Shown here piece after piece: positions 18,823-32,195 of a stretch of DNA of 58,589 bases (within the stretch, counting starts at the first letter, position 1; each line of letters opens with the position of its first letter). The translations under genes were made by a program, and so were the position numbers. The DNA comes from Nitratireductor sp. (GTDB lineage: Bacteria; Pseudomonadota; Alphaproteobacteria; Rhizobiales; Rhizobiaceae). The notes under the pieces are model-generated. The model was not told where the DNA came from and searched no databases. It saw only the letters and a list, made by a program, of their open reading frames with translations. The stretch is from the NCBI GenBank assembly GCA_017854535.1, contig JAFMHL010000027.1, forward strand, positions 1-58,589. The letters run 5' to 3'.

Positions 18823-20646
18823 ATGTTTCAATCTTTCGATTCAAAAACATCTGCCGGAAAAGCAAAAGAACGGCTGGCAGACTTGCGAAATGTAATGCGC
18901 AAACATGGCGCGGACTGGTTTTTGGTTCCCCATTCCGACGAGCATCAAAATGAATATTTACCCGAACGCGCTGAACGACTGGCATTTTTGACAGGCTTCA
19001 CGGGTTCTGCTGGTTTTGCTTTGGTCGGACTGGAAACAGCATTTCTATTTGTGGATGGCCGTTACACCTATCAGGCTGGACAACAAACCGATCCATCCTG
19101 TTTTACCCTGAAAGATCTGATCGCTGATGCACCTTCTGCTTTTGCCAAAACGGTTTTCGAAAAAGGTGAAATCATCGCCTTCGATCCGTGGCTACTAACT
19201 ATCAGCCAACACGAGACCTGGGCGAAACTCTGCAAAGCTGCGGAATGTGAATTGTCCAGCGCTACCAATTTAGTCGATGAAGTTTGGAGCGACCAACCTG
19301 CCCCGCCTAAAGGTCGGGCTTGGTTGCACCCAATTCACTTTAGCGGACGAAGCACCGAGGAAAAGCTCTCAGAATTGAAAGCAGCGATCAACATAGACAA
19401 GGCTGATTATTTACTGCTAACCGATCCGGCATCGATCGCTTGGGCATTTAATATTCGCGGCAATGATCTGATTCATAATCCATTGGCGCTCGGCTGGGCA
19501 ATTATTCCAGCTGACGAACAAAAGCCTCTTATCTTTATGGATCAGACTAAATTCTCCTCGAACGATGCGGCCGCAATAGCCGCAATCGCGGACTTACACT
19601 CAATAGATGATTTCACTGACCAGCTTGCCCACATATCAAACGGGAACAGCATCCATTGCGATCCCGCTTTGGTTGCCCATCACCTTGGTCAGATCATTGT
19701 TCAAAATAAAGGTAATTTGATCAAAAAACGAGATCCAGTAATTCTATTGCGGGCTGTTAAAAACGAAGTGGAACTGGAAGGCGCACGAAACGCCCATGTT
19801 AGAGACGGCGTTGCCATGGTGCGATTTCTTACATGGTTGGACCATCAAACGCCTGGGAAAATTACGGAGATTGATGCGGCCAAACAGTTGGAGACTTTCC
19901 GTGCTTTAACAGCGAAAGAGATGGGCAGCGCGTTACAGGAGATATCTTTCGATACAATTTCCGGCGCCGGACCCAACGGGGCAATTGTCCATTATCGCGT
20001 TACCAATGATACCAATGCAGCACTAATGCCCGACAGTCTGTATCTTGTTGACTCGGGCGGTCAGTATTTCGACGGCACCACAGATATTACACGGACAATC
20101 ACAATTGGAACCCCGCCGCCCCAATCGGTTGAGGACAACACACTTGTCTTGAAAGGCCATATTGCCATTGCCCAAGCGCGGTTTCCCAAAGGCACAAGAG
20201 GTGTGGATTTGGATGCCCTTGCCCGCATGCCACTTTGGCAAAAAGGCAAAGACTACGCCCATGGCACAGGCCATGGCATTGGCTCGTTCTTGAATGTCCA
20301 TGAAGGGCCCCAATCCTTATCAAAGCGAGGCATGGAGAGCTTTGTGCCAGGAATGATATTATCCAACGAGCCGGGATATTATCGCGAAGGGCATTACGGT
20401 ATTCGCATTGAAAACCTTTTGATCGTAACAGAAGAAATAGCGATAAAAAACGGCGACAAACCTATGATGGGATTTGAAACCATTACCCTTTGCCCGATTG
20501 ACCTCAGGCTGATCAAAGTTGAAATGTTGAACGAAAAAGAACGAGACTGGCTGAATCAATATCATGCAACTGCCTGCAATACGCTTTCACCGCATCTGGC
20601 TAGTGCAGACAAAGAGTGGCTCAAAGCAGCTACAAGAGCGATCTAA
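18823..20646 (+). CDS. pepP: Xaa-Pro aminopeptidase (M24B, aminopeptidase P)
   Basis: A 607-residue metallopeptidase that removes the first residue from peptides with proline in second place. It has two creatinase-like N-terminal domains and a C-terminal pita-bread catalytic domain. The five metal ligands can be placed: D410 and D421 (in VDSGGQYFDGTTD), H484 (in HGTGHG), E516 (NEPGYY) and E530 (IRIEN). The length of about 600 residues matches the three-domain eukaryote-like aminopeptidase P form rather than the 440-residue E. coli PepP. It is cytoplasmic, with no signal peptide. It faces the azlD end of the large minus-strand block. Confidence 0.93.
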   Translation: MFQSFDSKTSAGKAKERLADLRNVMRKHGADWFLVPHSDEHQNEYLPERAERLAFLTGFTGSAGFALVGLETAFLFVDGRYTYQAGQQTDPSCFTLKDLIADAPSAFAKTVFEKGEIIAFDPWLLTISQHETWAKLCKAAECELSSATNLVDEVWSDQPAPPKGRAWLHPIHFSGRSTEEKLSELKAAINIDKADYLLLTDPASIAWAFNIRGNDLIHNPLALGWAIIPADEQKPLIFMDQTKFSSNDAAAIAAIADLHSIDDFTDQLAHISNGNSIHCDPALVAHHLGQIIVQNKGNLIKKRDPVILLRAVKNEVELEGARNAHVRDGVAMVRFLTWLDHQTPGKITEIDAAKQLETFRALTAKEMGSALQEISFDTISGAGPNGAIVHYRVTNDTNAALMPDSLYLVDSGGQYFDGTTDITRTITIGTPPPQSVEDNTLVLKGHIAIAQARFPKGTRGVDLDALARMPLWQKGKDYAHGTGHGIGSFLNVHEGPQSLSKRGMESFVPGMILSNEPGYYREGHYGIRIENLLIVTEEIAIKNGDKPMMGFETITLCPIDLRLIKVEMLNEKERDWLNQYHATACNTLSPHLASADKEWLKAATRAI

Positions 20647-20987
20647 CTACCAAAGCGATCACGCGCCCTGATCAAAGCCCCATTTGGCGTAAAGCGACCA
20701 AAACTGCCAGCCCGAGAACAATCACCAAGATCGGCTGCAAGCGAAAACATGCCAGCCCAGCAACGACCATTGTAGTTATTTCCGCCAATCCCGCTGAAAG
20801 TGCAGGCGGCACAACAATCGTCGTAATGACTGCAGCTGGCACAGCTTCGAGCGCGGCTTGAACGGGCGTTGGAATATTCTCAAATCGACTAAGGACCAGA
20901 TACCCGCCAATGCGCGTCAGGTAAGTGACTACGCCCAGAACGAAAATCAGCAAAGGCACTTCATGAGCGATATAAAAAGCGAGGATT

Positions 20988-23968
<2,981 letters not shown>

Positions 23969-24087
23969 TCACCCAATGGTGTTATCCATTCAATCAGCAA
24001 AATTCAATCTGAAACCGATTGAGCGCCGGTGGTCTCCAAAATAAAAGCTGAATTTAGAAGCTTTCGCTTTGGAAAGAACCAACTTGC

Positions 24088-25767
24088 CTAAGCAGCGCTT
24101 TGGTTGATCAATTGCTCAGCAGCAGCTCGCGCTTCATCGGTAACACTCGCACCAGCGAGCATTCGGGCAATTTCTTCACGGCGCTCATCACGGTTGATCG
24201 CCCGGATTCCAGTGGCCAATCTACCGTCGATATCCGCATCGACTTTTTTCTTCGCAATCACGAAATGATTGATAGCCCGCGCAGCTACTTGCGGCGCATG
24301 GGTAACTGACAAGACCTGAACCTTTGAAGATAGCTTTGCCAATCGTCTACCAATCGCATCAGCAACTGCGCCGCCAACACCCGTATCAATCTCATCAAAG
24401 ACTAATGTTGGTGCCGAGCCTTTGTCGGCCAAAGCAACTTTCAAGGCTAACAAGAAACGCGATAGCTCCCCGCCAGAAGCGACTTTGACCATTGGACCTG
24501 CTTTGGAGCCGGGATTCGTCTGAACCCAAAAATCAATCTGGTCGATACCGCCCTCATTTGGCGTTTCCTCATTGATTACATGATGCACCATGAAAACCGC
24601 CTGATCCAGTTTCAGAGCTGGTAATTCACGCATCACCTCGCCAACCAATTGTTCACCAATCTGTTTGCGCGATGCAGACAAGGATTTAGCCTTAGCCGAG
24701 AAAGCGGCATGTTTTTCCTGCGTTTCTTTGGTCAACTTCGCAAGACGCTCTTCGCCGGAATTTAGATTGTCCAAATCATCGGCAAGTTTGACAGCAAGTT
24801 CAGGTAAATTCTCAACAGCTACGGAGTATTTACGCGAAGCTGCGCGCAAGGCAAATAATCGCTCTTCAGAGCTTTCCAATTCTTTTGGGTCAAACTCACT
24901 ATTACGCAGCGCTGTTTCCAACTCCTGTTGGGCTAAATGTATCGCATCAAGTGCCGTATCCAACTGCGCGATGGCTTCTTCCAATAGACCCGGATTATCA
25001 GCGGCTTTACGTGACAGCTGTTTAGCTAAAGCAGTTAGCGCAGGTACTGGAGAATGATTGCCAGATAACAGTGTTACAGCATCATCAAGATCAGTCGCAA
25101 TGGTCTCAGAGCGCATCATTTGCTGACGCTGCTCAGCGAGCTTTAATTCTTCGCCAGCCTCAGGCGCAAGCTTAGTCAGCTCTTCAACGCTGGATGCCAA
25201 ATAATCAGCTTCCTTGCGCGCTTCTTCAACTCTCTTACGAAACTGTTCACTTTCTTTTCGAAGAGCCTGCCATTCTTTCCACAATCGGCTCACGGCATCG
25301 ACATCAACTGAAAGGCCGCCAAACTCATCAAGCAAACTGCGATGCATTTCTGCTTCAAGCAGAGCCCGCTCGTCATGCTGCCCATGCAACTCGACAAGGC
25401 CCTGCCCCACCTGGCGCATGAAGCTAACGGAAACCGGTTGATCATTGATATAGGCTTTGCTGCGTCCGTCAGCAGACTGGACGCGTTTCATCAAAAGATA
25501 ACCTTCGTGGGATATGCCGTTTTCTTCAAGCTGTTTCATAGCTTGGTGTCCGGAAGGCAGATCAAACATAGCCGTTACTTGACCCTGCTCAACACCGTTG
25601 CGCACAAGGCCACCATCGCCGCGTGCACCCAAAGTCAAGGAAAGCGAATCTAGAAGAATGGATTTGCCGGCGCCCGTTTCGCCCGTCAAAACAGACAGGC
25701 CGGATCCAAAGGTGATATCCAGCTGTTCTATGAGAACAATATCACGGATCGAAAGCTGGACTAACAT
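24088..25767 (-). CDS. recN: DNA repair protein RecN
   Basis: A 559-residue SMC-like ATPase acting early in double-strand-break repair. Walker A GETGAGKS is at 29-36, a long coiled coil fills the middle, and the C-terminal Walker B/signature region reads VASGGELSRFLLALK and LVFDEIDTGVGG. I chose the ATG at 25767, which gives the usual start MLVQLSIRDIVLIE and sits 4 bases after the bamD stop; the open frame itself reaches 25863 but would overlap bamD. It is co-directional with bamD upstream and ligA 146 bases downstream, the usual order in this bacterial group. Confidence 0.95.
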   Translation of the reverse strand: MLVQLSIRDIVLIEQLDITFGSGLSVLTGETGAGKSILLDSLSLTLGARGDGGLVRNGVEQGQVTAMFDLPSGHQAMKQLEENGISHEGYLLMKRVQSADGRSKAYINDQPVSVSFMRQVGQGLVELHGQHDERALLEAEMHRSLLDEFGGLSVDVDAVSRLWKEWQALRKESEQFRKRVEEARKEADYLASSVEELTKLAPEAGEELKLAEQRQQMMRSETIATDLDDAVTLLSGNHSPVPALTALAKQLSRKAADNPGLLEEAIAQLDTALDAIHLAQQELETALRNSEFDPKELESSEERLFALRAASRKYSVAVENLPELAVKLADDLDNLNSGEERLAKLTKETQEKHAAFSAKAKSLSASRKQIGEQLVGEVMRELPALKLDQAVFMVHHVINEETPNEGGIDQIDFWVQTNPGSKAGPMVKVASGGELSRFLLALKVALADKGSAPTLVFDEIDTGVGGAVADAIGRRLAKLSSKVQVLSVTHAPQVAARAINHFVIAKKKVDADIDGRLATGIRAINRDERREEIARMLAGASVTDEARAAAEQLINQSAA

Positions 25768-25771
25768 GCAA

Positions 25772-26656
25772 TCAGGACTTGTTAAAACCAGCAGGCATTT
25801 TCTTGATTTTCGTATCGACGCCAGCCAGCCATGAATTCCTATTTTCCCTTGGCTCCAGGCCACCTGTTTGCAGCAATTTCACTGAATCTGCATACCATTG
25901 GCTGTCAGGAAAGTTGTGGCCCAATACAGCCGCAGCGGCCTGCGCTTCATTGGCTAGTCCTAAAGAATAATAGGATTCAGTTAAACGCGCCAGAGCTTCC
26001 TCGATATGCCTTGTATCCTGATATTGCTCTGCCACTTCCCTAAATCTGCTGATAGAGGCCAAAAACTCCCGGCGTTCCATGTAATAGCGGCCAGTTTGCA
26101 TCTCTTTGCCAGCAATTTGATCGCGTGAAATGCGCATCTTCACCTTAGCGTCTTCCACATATTCGCTTTCAGGATATCGCTCTGTCACTTCCAGCATGGC
26201 ATTGTAGGCGCGTGCTGTAACCGACTGGTCGCGGGTGATATCAGGGATCTGTTTGAAATAGCTCATTCCAACCAAATATTGCGCATAGGCTGCATCTTTG
26301 CCAGTTGGATAGAGCGCAACATACCGTTTTCCAAAAGCCGAGGTATCGGCGTAGCTGGCTTGGCGATAAGAAATAAATGTCTGCATTATCAGAGCCTTAC
26401 GGGAAAACTCAGAGTAAGGATGTTGTTGATCCAGCTCCGTCAGTTTTTTCTGGGCTCGACTTAATTTCCCTTCATCCAAGCTAGCCAAAGCTTGGTTGTA
26501 AAGCTCGTCTGCTGGTTGAATATTATCAACAAAATCACTGCTACTAACTTCGCTCGATTTGCAGGCAGACAATGCCATGAGACCGATCAACGCACATGCT
26601 GTCATGCTTCGTCTGGAAAACCAGTCAAACCCAGATTTTTTGATACTACCAACCAT
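25772..26656 (-). CDS. bamD: Outer-membrane assembly lipoprotein BamD (ComL)
   Basis: A 294-residue lipoprotein of the BAM complex that inserts beta-barrel proteins into the outer membrane. A lipobox LSAC ends a hydrophobic signal, with the lipidated Cys at residue 32. The mature part is made of TPR-like helical repeats with PADELYNQAL, YPTGKDAAYAQY and RYPESEYVEDA. The frame opens at a TTG at 26695, but the ATG at 26656 is a better start; a third ATG 17 codons later would also leave a full lipoprotein signal. Essential in relatives. Confidence 0.93.
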   Translation of the reverse strand: MVGSIKKSGFDWFSRRSMTACALIGLMALSACKSSEVSSSDFVDNIQPADELYNQALASLDEGKLSRAQKKLTELDQQHPYSEFSRKALIMQTFISYRQASYADTSAFGKRYVALYPTGKDAAYAQYLVGMSYFKQIPDITRDQSVTARAYNAMLEVTERYPESEYVEDAKVKMRISRDQIAGKEMQTGRYYMERREFLASISRFREVAEQYQDTRHIEEALARLTESYYSLGLANEAQAAAAVLGHNFPDSQWYADSVKLLQTGGLEPRENRNSWLAGVDTKIKKMPAGFNKS

Positions 26657-26848
26657 GTAATTACAATCCGACCCTAAAACAAAGATTTTGGCCAACCAAG
26701 GGCTAACCGAGGTATACTTCTATACCACTCTTGTTACTCTTCGTGCCTATCAAATACCGCAACAATGAGGCAGCGTAAACACCCCATCCACAAAACTGGT
26801 AAAACCCGTTAATTTTGCAACAGATAAAAGCACAAAGCTGAATTTTAA

Positions 26849-27805
26849 TTAAAACAGAACTGCCGCATATGCTGGCGCGCTTACTGCGACGAAATCGGCA
26901 TGATTTACACGGGCTTGTGAAGAGGTCGCTTCAACAAAATCAAAGGCACTGCGATCAGACAGCAGAGCTTTCAACACAAGTGCGTTGAGCTTGTGTCCAC
27001 CGCGATAAGAGCGGTAACAACCGAGAATTGGAGCGCCAGCAAGGGCAAGATCACCAATCGCATCCAAAGTCTTGTGGCGAACAAACTCATCCACATAACG
27101 CAATCCTTCGGGATTGATAACGCGGTTATCATCACCAATCACGACAGAATTTTCCAAAGATGAGCCAAGCGCAAAGCCTGCTGCCCAAAGATGTTCTACA
27201 TCTTTCATAAAGCCAAATGTACGAGCGCCTGAAAGGTCCTTTGAAAAAGTCTCGGCAGTCAAATCTCTTGCATAAGTTTGATTGCCGATAGCTTCGCTAT
27301 CAAAATCAATCTCAACCTCAAAACGCGTTCCTGAATGAGGGATAAACTCGCCCCAGGAAGCACCCATATCAACACGGATAGGACGATTAACACGAATATA
27401 GCACCGCGGAGCACCCAATTGGCGCAATCCCGCTTGATTGATCGCTTCTACGAATACACGAGAGCTACCATCCATCACAGGCACTTCATTGCCGTCGATT
27501 TCAACGATCACATTATCAACATTGAGCGCGCGAAGCGCTGCCATCAAATGTTCAACAGTTGCGATGTAAACACCACCAACTTCGCCAAGAACGGTGCAAA
27601 GGTCAGTAGAACTAATAGAAGTAAATGTAGCGGGGATATCTTCGCTGCAACCAGTCTTGGGACATGTAACGTTAAAAACAATACCTGTATTTGCGTCAGC
27701 GGGGAGAAGGGTCATTGAAACTGGTTGACCTGAATGGACACCAATACCGTTAAAGTCAATCTTTTGACGAAGTGTTGTCTGGTAGCCCAGCACGGCGTTC
27801 CCCAT
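26849..27805 (-). CDS. lpxC: UDP-3-O-acyl-N-acetylglucosamine deacetylase
   Basis: A 318-residue zinc enzyme for the committed step of lipid A synthesis. The zinc ligands can be placed as H86 (TVEHLMAAL), H244 and D248 (HKTLDAIGD), and the catalytic His as H271 (RGGHKLN). The N-terminus MGNAVLGYQTTLRQ and the length are standard. It sits between ftsZ and bamD on the same strand, the usual alphaproteobacterial arrangement, with gaps of about 190 bases on the bamD side and 280 bases on the ftsZ side. A terminator follows ftsZ, so lpxC probably has its own promoter. Confidence 0.96.
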   Translation of the reverse strand: MGNAVLGYQTTLRQKIDFNGIGVHSGQPVSMTLLPADANTGIVFNVTCPKTGCSEDIPATFTSISSTDLCTVLGEVGGVYIATVEHLMAALRALNVDNVIVEIDGNEVPVMDGSSRVFVEAINQAGLRQLGAPRCYIRVNRPIRVDMGASWGEFIPHSGTRFEVEIDFDSEAIGNQTYARDLTAETFSKDLSGARTFGFMKDVEHLWAAGFALGSSLENSVVIGDDNRVINPEGLRYVDEFVRHKTLDAIGDLALAGAPILGCYRSYRGGHKLNALVLKALLSDRSAFDFVEATSSQARVNHADFVAVSAPAYAAVLF

Positions 27806-28009
27806 ACTTTTTAGCGGTTAATCTTTACCCAAAAATTGCTCATGGTATAAAAATCCCATGTCCCCAACAATTTCGAAGCATGTGCGCGAAGCACGATTCT
27901 AAATCTCGACTTTGTTCTAACGATTCCGATCCGTAATTCCAAATCACGCTTTCTTACGAATTGTAACCAAATACCCTTACCCTGCGTCATTTTCTATATT
28001 ACTTATAAT

Positions 28010-28051
28010 TAGTTAATAAAAGTTAACTCCCGCAGCAAGGCTACGGGAGTT
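28010..28051 (-). terminator. Intrinsic terminator of ftsZ
   Basis: On the minus strand AACTCCCG (28044-28051) pairs with CGGGAGTT (28025-28032) across an 11-base loop and is followed by AACTTTTATT. It lies 36 bases after the ftsZ stop and separates the division genes from lpxC. Confidence 0.75.
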
Positions 28052-28086
28052 GGATATTCGCAATCATGAAGTCAGGTTAAAATATG

Positions 28087-29796
28087 CTAGTTAGCCTGGC
28101 GTCTCAAGAATGAAGGGATCTCAAGCTGATCATCTTCATTCAGCGGACGAGGTGCTGGAGCAGCAGCTCTTCCCGTATGATCAACATGGGCGCTTGGCTG
28201 CCCTTGTTTTGGTGCATAGGGACTTTCGCTAATCCTTGGCTGCGAAGATTGCGAAGCAGCAGGACGCGGCGCAGAAACAACAGGCTCAGAAACCGGATCA
28301 CGGCGCATTTGTGGCTGAGGAGCATCGTGAACCGCATCGCGGGCGCCAAATCCATTTTTCAGCTTTTGCAAAAGGCTCATCGGGCTGCCTTCACGAGAAG
28401 CATGGGTCTGTGGCGCTTCTGGCGCAACAGATGAAGCAGCTTTTTGAGCGATAGCAGGAAAATCCTGAACAGATGGCATGGAGCTGGATACTGGTGCAGC
28501 AGCAGGACGCTCAGGTGCTGGCGGCACATATCGTTGAGCCGATGGCATCAATTCTGCTTCAAGCGCATTTTTAAAGTCATCATCAAGTTCATCTTTTGGA
28601 GCTTCAGGAGCGCGCTTAAGCGGCTCAATACGAACACCATTTGATTGAATTGATGTAGTTGGCTTAGTTGCCTCTGTCTGAGCTTTTGGAATTTCCAAAG
28701 CGGCTGAAACTTGGGCTACTTTCTCAGCAACAGGCGTTGACGGTTTTGTGACCGGCGCAACACCAAATGTTGTCATGCGAGAAACAGCCTCACTGCGGTT
28801 TTGCTCTTGTACTGGCAATGCAGCACCAGCAGAATTGTCAATGCCCGTGGCAACAACAGATACTCTGAAAATACCATCCAGCGATTCATCAAAAGTTGCA
28901 CCAACAATGATATTTGCTTCTGAATCGATTTCTTCGCGGATGCGGGTTGCCGCTTCATCAACTTCGAACAATGTCATGTCACGACCACCGGTAATGGAGA
29001 TCAGCAATCCCTGCGCGCCGCGCATGGATGTTTCATCCAGCAACGGATTGGAAATAGCTGCTTCAGCGGCAGCCATTGCGCGGCCTTCGCCCGAAGATTC
29101 GCCAGTGCCCATCATTGCTTTGCCCATTTCGCGCATAACTGAGCGAACATCAGCAAAATCAAGATTGATCAGACCTTCTTTGACCATCAAGTCTGTGATG
29201 CAAGCAACGCCAGAATACAACACCTGATCAGCCATACCAAAAGCATCAGCAAAAGTTGTCTTGTCGTTGGCAATTCGGAAAAGGTTCTGGTTTGGAATGA
29301 CAATAAGCGTATCTACATTCTTTTGGAGTTCAAGAATGCCTTCTTCTGCGGTTTTAAGACGGCGACCGCCTTCAAACTGGAATGGTTTTGTTACAACGCC
29401 AACTGTAAGAATACCCATTTCACGGGCAGCTTTTGCTACCACTGGCGCAGCGCCTGTTCCGGTACCGCCGCCCATGCCCGCTGTTACAAAACACATATGT
29501 GTTCCAGCAAGATGATCTTGAATTTCTGCAAGGCATTCTTCGGCTGCAGCACTGCCCACTGTTGGCTGAGAACCAGCACCAAGGCCCTGCGTCACATCAA
29601 CGCCCAACTGAATAACGCGTTCAGCTTTTGACATGGCCAATGCTTGAGCATCCGTATTTGCAACAACGAACTCAACCCCTTCTAGGCCGCCGTTGATCAT
29701 ATTATTAACAGCGTTGCCGCCGCCGCCGCCCACACCGAAAACGGTGATTTTTGGCTTAAGTTCCCGGATATCGGGTTTTTGCAGGTTAATGGTCAT
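28087..29796 (-). CDS. ftsZ: Cell division protein FtsZ
   Basis: The 569-residue tubulin-like GTPase that forms the division ring. The GTP-binding GGGTGTG motif is at 109-115 and the T7 loop NLDFADVR at 211-218. A disordered linker of about 230 residues, rich in Pro, Ala, Ser and Gln, follows the GTPase core and ends in the conserved C-terminal peptide IPSFLRRQ that binds FtsA and other partners. The long linker is typical of Rhizobiales, against about 50 residues in E. coli. I chose the ATG at 29796 because AAGGA lies just before it; the frame reaches 29829. Confidence 0.97.
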   Translation of the reverse strand: MTINLQKPDIRELKPKITVFGVGGGGGNAVNNMINGGLEGVEFVVANTDAQALAMSKAERVIQLGVDVTQGLGAGSQPTVGSAAAEECLAEIQDHLAGTHMCFVTAGMGGGTGTGAAPVVAKAAREMGILTVGVVTKPFQFEGGRRLKTAEEGILELQKNVDTLIVIPNQNLFRIANDKTTFADAFGMADQVLYSGVACITDLMVKEGLINLDFADVRSVMREMGKAMMGTGESSGEGRAMAAAEAAISNPLLDETSMRGAQGLLISITGGRDMTLFEVDEAATRIREEIDSEANIIVGATFDESLDGIFRVSVVATGIDNSAGAALPVQEQNRSEAVSRMTTFGVAPVTKPSTPVAEKVAQVSAALEIPKAQTEATKPTTSIQSNGVRIEPLKRAPEAPKDELDDDFKNALEAELMPSAQRYVPPAPERPAAAPVSSSMPSVQDFPAIAQKAASSVAPEAPQTHASREGSPMSLLQKLKNGFGARDAVHDAPQPQMRRDPVSEPVVSAPRPAASQSSQPRISESPYAPKQGQPSAHVDHTGRAAAPAPRPLNEDDQLEIPSFLRRQAN

Positions 29797-29934
29797 TTCC
29801 TTGTCTCCAATTTTGTTCCGGAATGCCAATTAGCCTGCCAGAACCTTTTCCTCTGAATTCAATAAGAACCCAGAATTCCCTTTTTACACTCCAGATTTCT
29901 CAATGCTCTGGCGAACCAATGCAGGAAACCCGTC

Positions 29935-31266
29935 TTAAAAACTATCCTTCAGCCAGTGGCTGAAACGATGGAATGCCCCGCCCGTTCCAGTCATCAAAGC
30001 CGGAGCCTGCTGACGGACTTGAGAAAGATATTCAATCTGTGAAATCTGCGGATAGACCATCAAACCAACTGCGGTTGAAAATGCTGGTCCCTTTGCCGCT
30101 TCAGGCATGCCTTTGATACCCATGGGCCGTCCGATGCGAACATTCTTTGACATTACTCGTCTTGCCAGTTCGCCAACACCATTCAATTGGCTGGCACCAC
30201 CGGTTAGTACGATGCGTTTTCCAACAGCGTCAGCAAATCCAGAGCGCGCCAAGCGGTCTCTGATCAGCTCCAAAGTCTCTTCAATTCTTGGCCGAATAAT
30301 GCGGGTCAAATGCGCTTTGCTGACAACCTGACCGCCGTCTTCGTCTTGCGGATCAATTGCTGGCACAGATACAACGTCATCACCATCGCCAGCGCCGCCA
30401 AGAACAGAACCATGCAGTACTTTCAAACGCTCTGCATCGTCTAAACGGGTGGAAAGGCCCCTTGCCAGGTCCATCGTCACATGATGGCCACCAACTGCAA
30501 TAGCGTCACAATAAATAAAACGACCATTAAGGAAAACTGACAAAGTCGTTGTGCCGCCGCCCATATCAATACAAGCCGAACCCATTTCGCTTTCATCATC
30601 AACCAGCGCTGCAAGGCCGGACGCATACGGGGTTGCAACCATCGCTTCGATAGAAAGATGCGCACGATTGATACAAAGTTCCAAATTGCGCAGTGGCGCA
30701 TTTTCAGCCGTTAACACATGCATATCAACGCCAAGCGTATTACCAATCATGCCGCGCGGATCGCTTATGCCCTGCTCGCCATCAAGATTAAAACCAATCG
30801 GCAGTGAATGCACAACAGAACGATCCGGTGCCAAAGCATGCTGCGCACCTGCACCCAAAACCTGTGAGATGTCTTTCTCTGCGATCTCATGCCCACCGAT
30901 TTCCATATCAGCAGAAAACGCCTCACTGACCAAACGGCCTGAAGAAACATTCACAATCAAAGATTCTACAGTAACACCAGCCATACGTTCAGCTGCATCA
31001 ACTGAAGTTCGGATCGCCTGTTCGGCCGCATCCAAATCGACAATCACACCAGACTTGATACCGCGAGATCTTTGATGACCAATGCCAATGACTTCAATCT
31101 TATGGGTACGACCTGGTAAAACGCCTGTTTCTTCCCGTGGATGCAGCCGGGCGATAATGCAGCAAATCTTGGACGTACCAACATCCAACACACTAACCAC
31201 AGTGCTGCGCTTCATAGAAAGCGGTTTCATACCCGGAAGAAATCCATTATTTTGAAGGAAGCTCAT
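29935..31266 (-). CDS. ftsA: Cell division protein FtsA
   Basis: A 443-residue actin-like ATPase that anchors FtsZ to the membrane. It opens its core with VVSVLDVGTSKICCI and has the phosphate-2 motif ACIDMGGGTTTLSVF and an adenosine motif VLTGGASQLNG. The C-terminus FHRFSHWLKDSF is the amphipathic membrane-targeting helix. Its ATG overlaps the ftsQ stop by four bases, so translation is coupled, and ftsZ follows after 138 bases. Confidence 0.96.
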   Translation of the reverse strand: MSFLQNNGFLPGMKPLSMKRSTVVSVLDVGTSKICCIIARLHPREETGVLPGRTHKIEVIGIGHQRSRGIKSGVIVDLDAAEQAIRTSVDAAERMAGVTVESLIVNVSSGRLVSEAFSADMEIGGHEIAEKDISQVLGAGAQHALAPDRSVVHSLPIGFNLDGEQGISDPRGMIGNTLGVDMHVLTAENAPLRNLELCINRAHLSIEAMVATPYASGLAALVDDESEMGSACIDMGGGTTTLSVFLNGRFIYCDAIAVGGHHVTMDLARGLSTRLDDAERLKVLHGSVLGGAGDGDDVVSVPAIDPQDEDGGQVVSKAHLTRIIRPRIEETLELIRDRLARSGFADAVGKRIVLTGGASQLNGVGELARRVMSKNVRIGRPMGIKGMPEAAKGPAFSTAVGLMVYPQISQIEYLSQVRQQAPALMTGTGGAFHRFSHWLKDSF

Positions 31267-32195
31267 ATCTCGCGCTCCTTCATGGATTTAGAAATTGTTT
31301 TTAGCTGACCTTCACGCTTGGCTTTCACCAAACCAGCCGCATCTTCTGACATCTTTACGATCATGCGATCTTTAAACCGTAGATCGATCCGACTGATATC
31401 CCGGCCAAACAATTCATTTTCGCGTTCGAGTTTTGCAAAGCGTGTCAATTCACCTGCAACATCGTTTTCTGGCAATAAAATGGTTGTTCCATCTAAGGTC
31501 TCAATATCCCAACGTCTATCACCAACTCGGATCAAAGCCTTGGTATTAGCGGCCAGCTCAGGCACACGCTGCAACAAGGTCAGCATAGTGGCCGCTGATT
31601 TTTCAGCACCCTTGCCTACAACCAAAGGAAGATCGATTTTACGGCCATCAAACTGAGTTAGGATCAAACCCTGACGATCGATCAACTGAAGACCATGTTC
31701 GTTCTGCCAAAGGGCGAATGGCTTGCGTTCATCAATCTTGATCGACAACTTATTTGGATAAATCTTTGACACTGAAGCATCCCCGACCCAGGGATTTGCT
31801 TTCAACGCATCTCGGGCAACTTCCACATCATAGCCCAAAATCGAGGCACCATGCTCAGGCGCAAGCAATGCCACCACATCGATATCGCTAACTTCATGAT
31901 TACCGGAAATGTCATAGGCATTGATGGCAAGACCAAGTTGTCCAGCCAACTGCGCTTTAAATTGATTATGATTGTCACCCTGGCTCAGCGCCGCAACACC
32001 AGCGGCCACAGCAAACAATAGACCAAATGACACAAGACCGCGCCGTGAAATATGAAACCCACCGCTCATAAAACGGGATACTTGTCTTGCGGGCTTACGC
32101 AGAAAACGAGGCAATACGACACCGCCATCAGAAACGCCATTTAGCTTGTTCTGATCTTGAGTATTCTGATTGACCTTAGGGCCTATCGATTGCAA
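31263..32195 (-). CDS. ftsQ: Cell division protein FtsQ
   Basis: A 310-residue bitopic divisome protein. A cytoplasmic N-terminus of about 50 residues is followed by one membrane helix (about 52-70), then a periplasmic POTRA domain (YDISGNHEVSDIDVVALL, NPWVGDASVSKIYPNKLSI) and the beta domain. It links FtsA/FtsZ to septal wall synthesis through FtsL and FtsB. It overlaps the ddl 3' end by 13 bases and the ftsA start by 4. Confidence 0.93.
   Translation of the reverse strand: MQSIGPKVNQNTQDQNKLNGVSDGGVVLPRFLRKPARQVSRFMSGGFHISRRGLVSFGLLFAVAAGVAALSQGDNHNQFKAQLAGQLGLAINAYDISGNHEVSDIDVVALLAPEHGASILGYDVEVARDALKANPWVGDASVSKIYPNKLSIKIDERKPFALWQNEHGLQLIDRQGLILTQFDGRKIDLPLVVGKGAEKSAATMLTLLQRVPELAANTKALIRVGDRRWDIETLDGTTILLPENDVAGELTRFAKLERENELFGRDISRIDLRFKDRMIVKMSEDAAGLVKAKREGQLKTISKSMKEREI

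Noticed and set aside
28748-29227. 159-codon plus-strand open frame opposite ftsZ
   Set aside because: Antisense shadow of the FtsZ core; Ser/Ala/Pro-rich composition without any domain.
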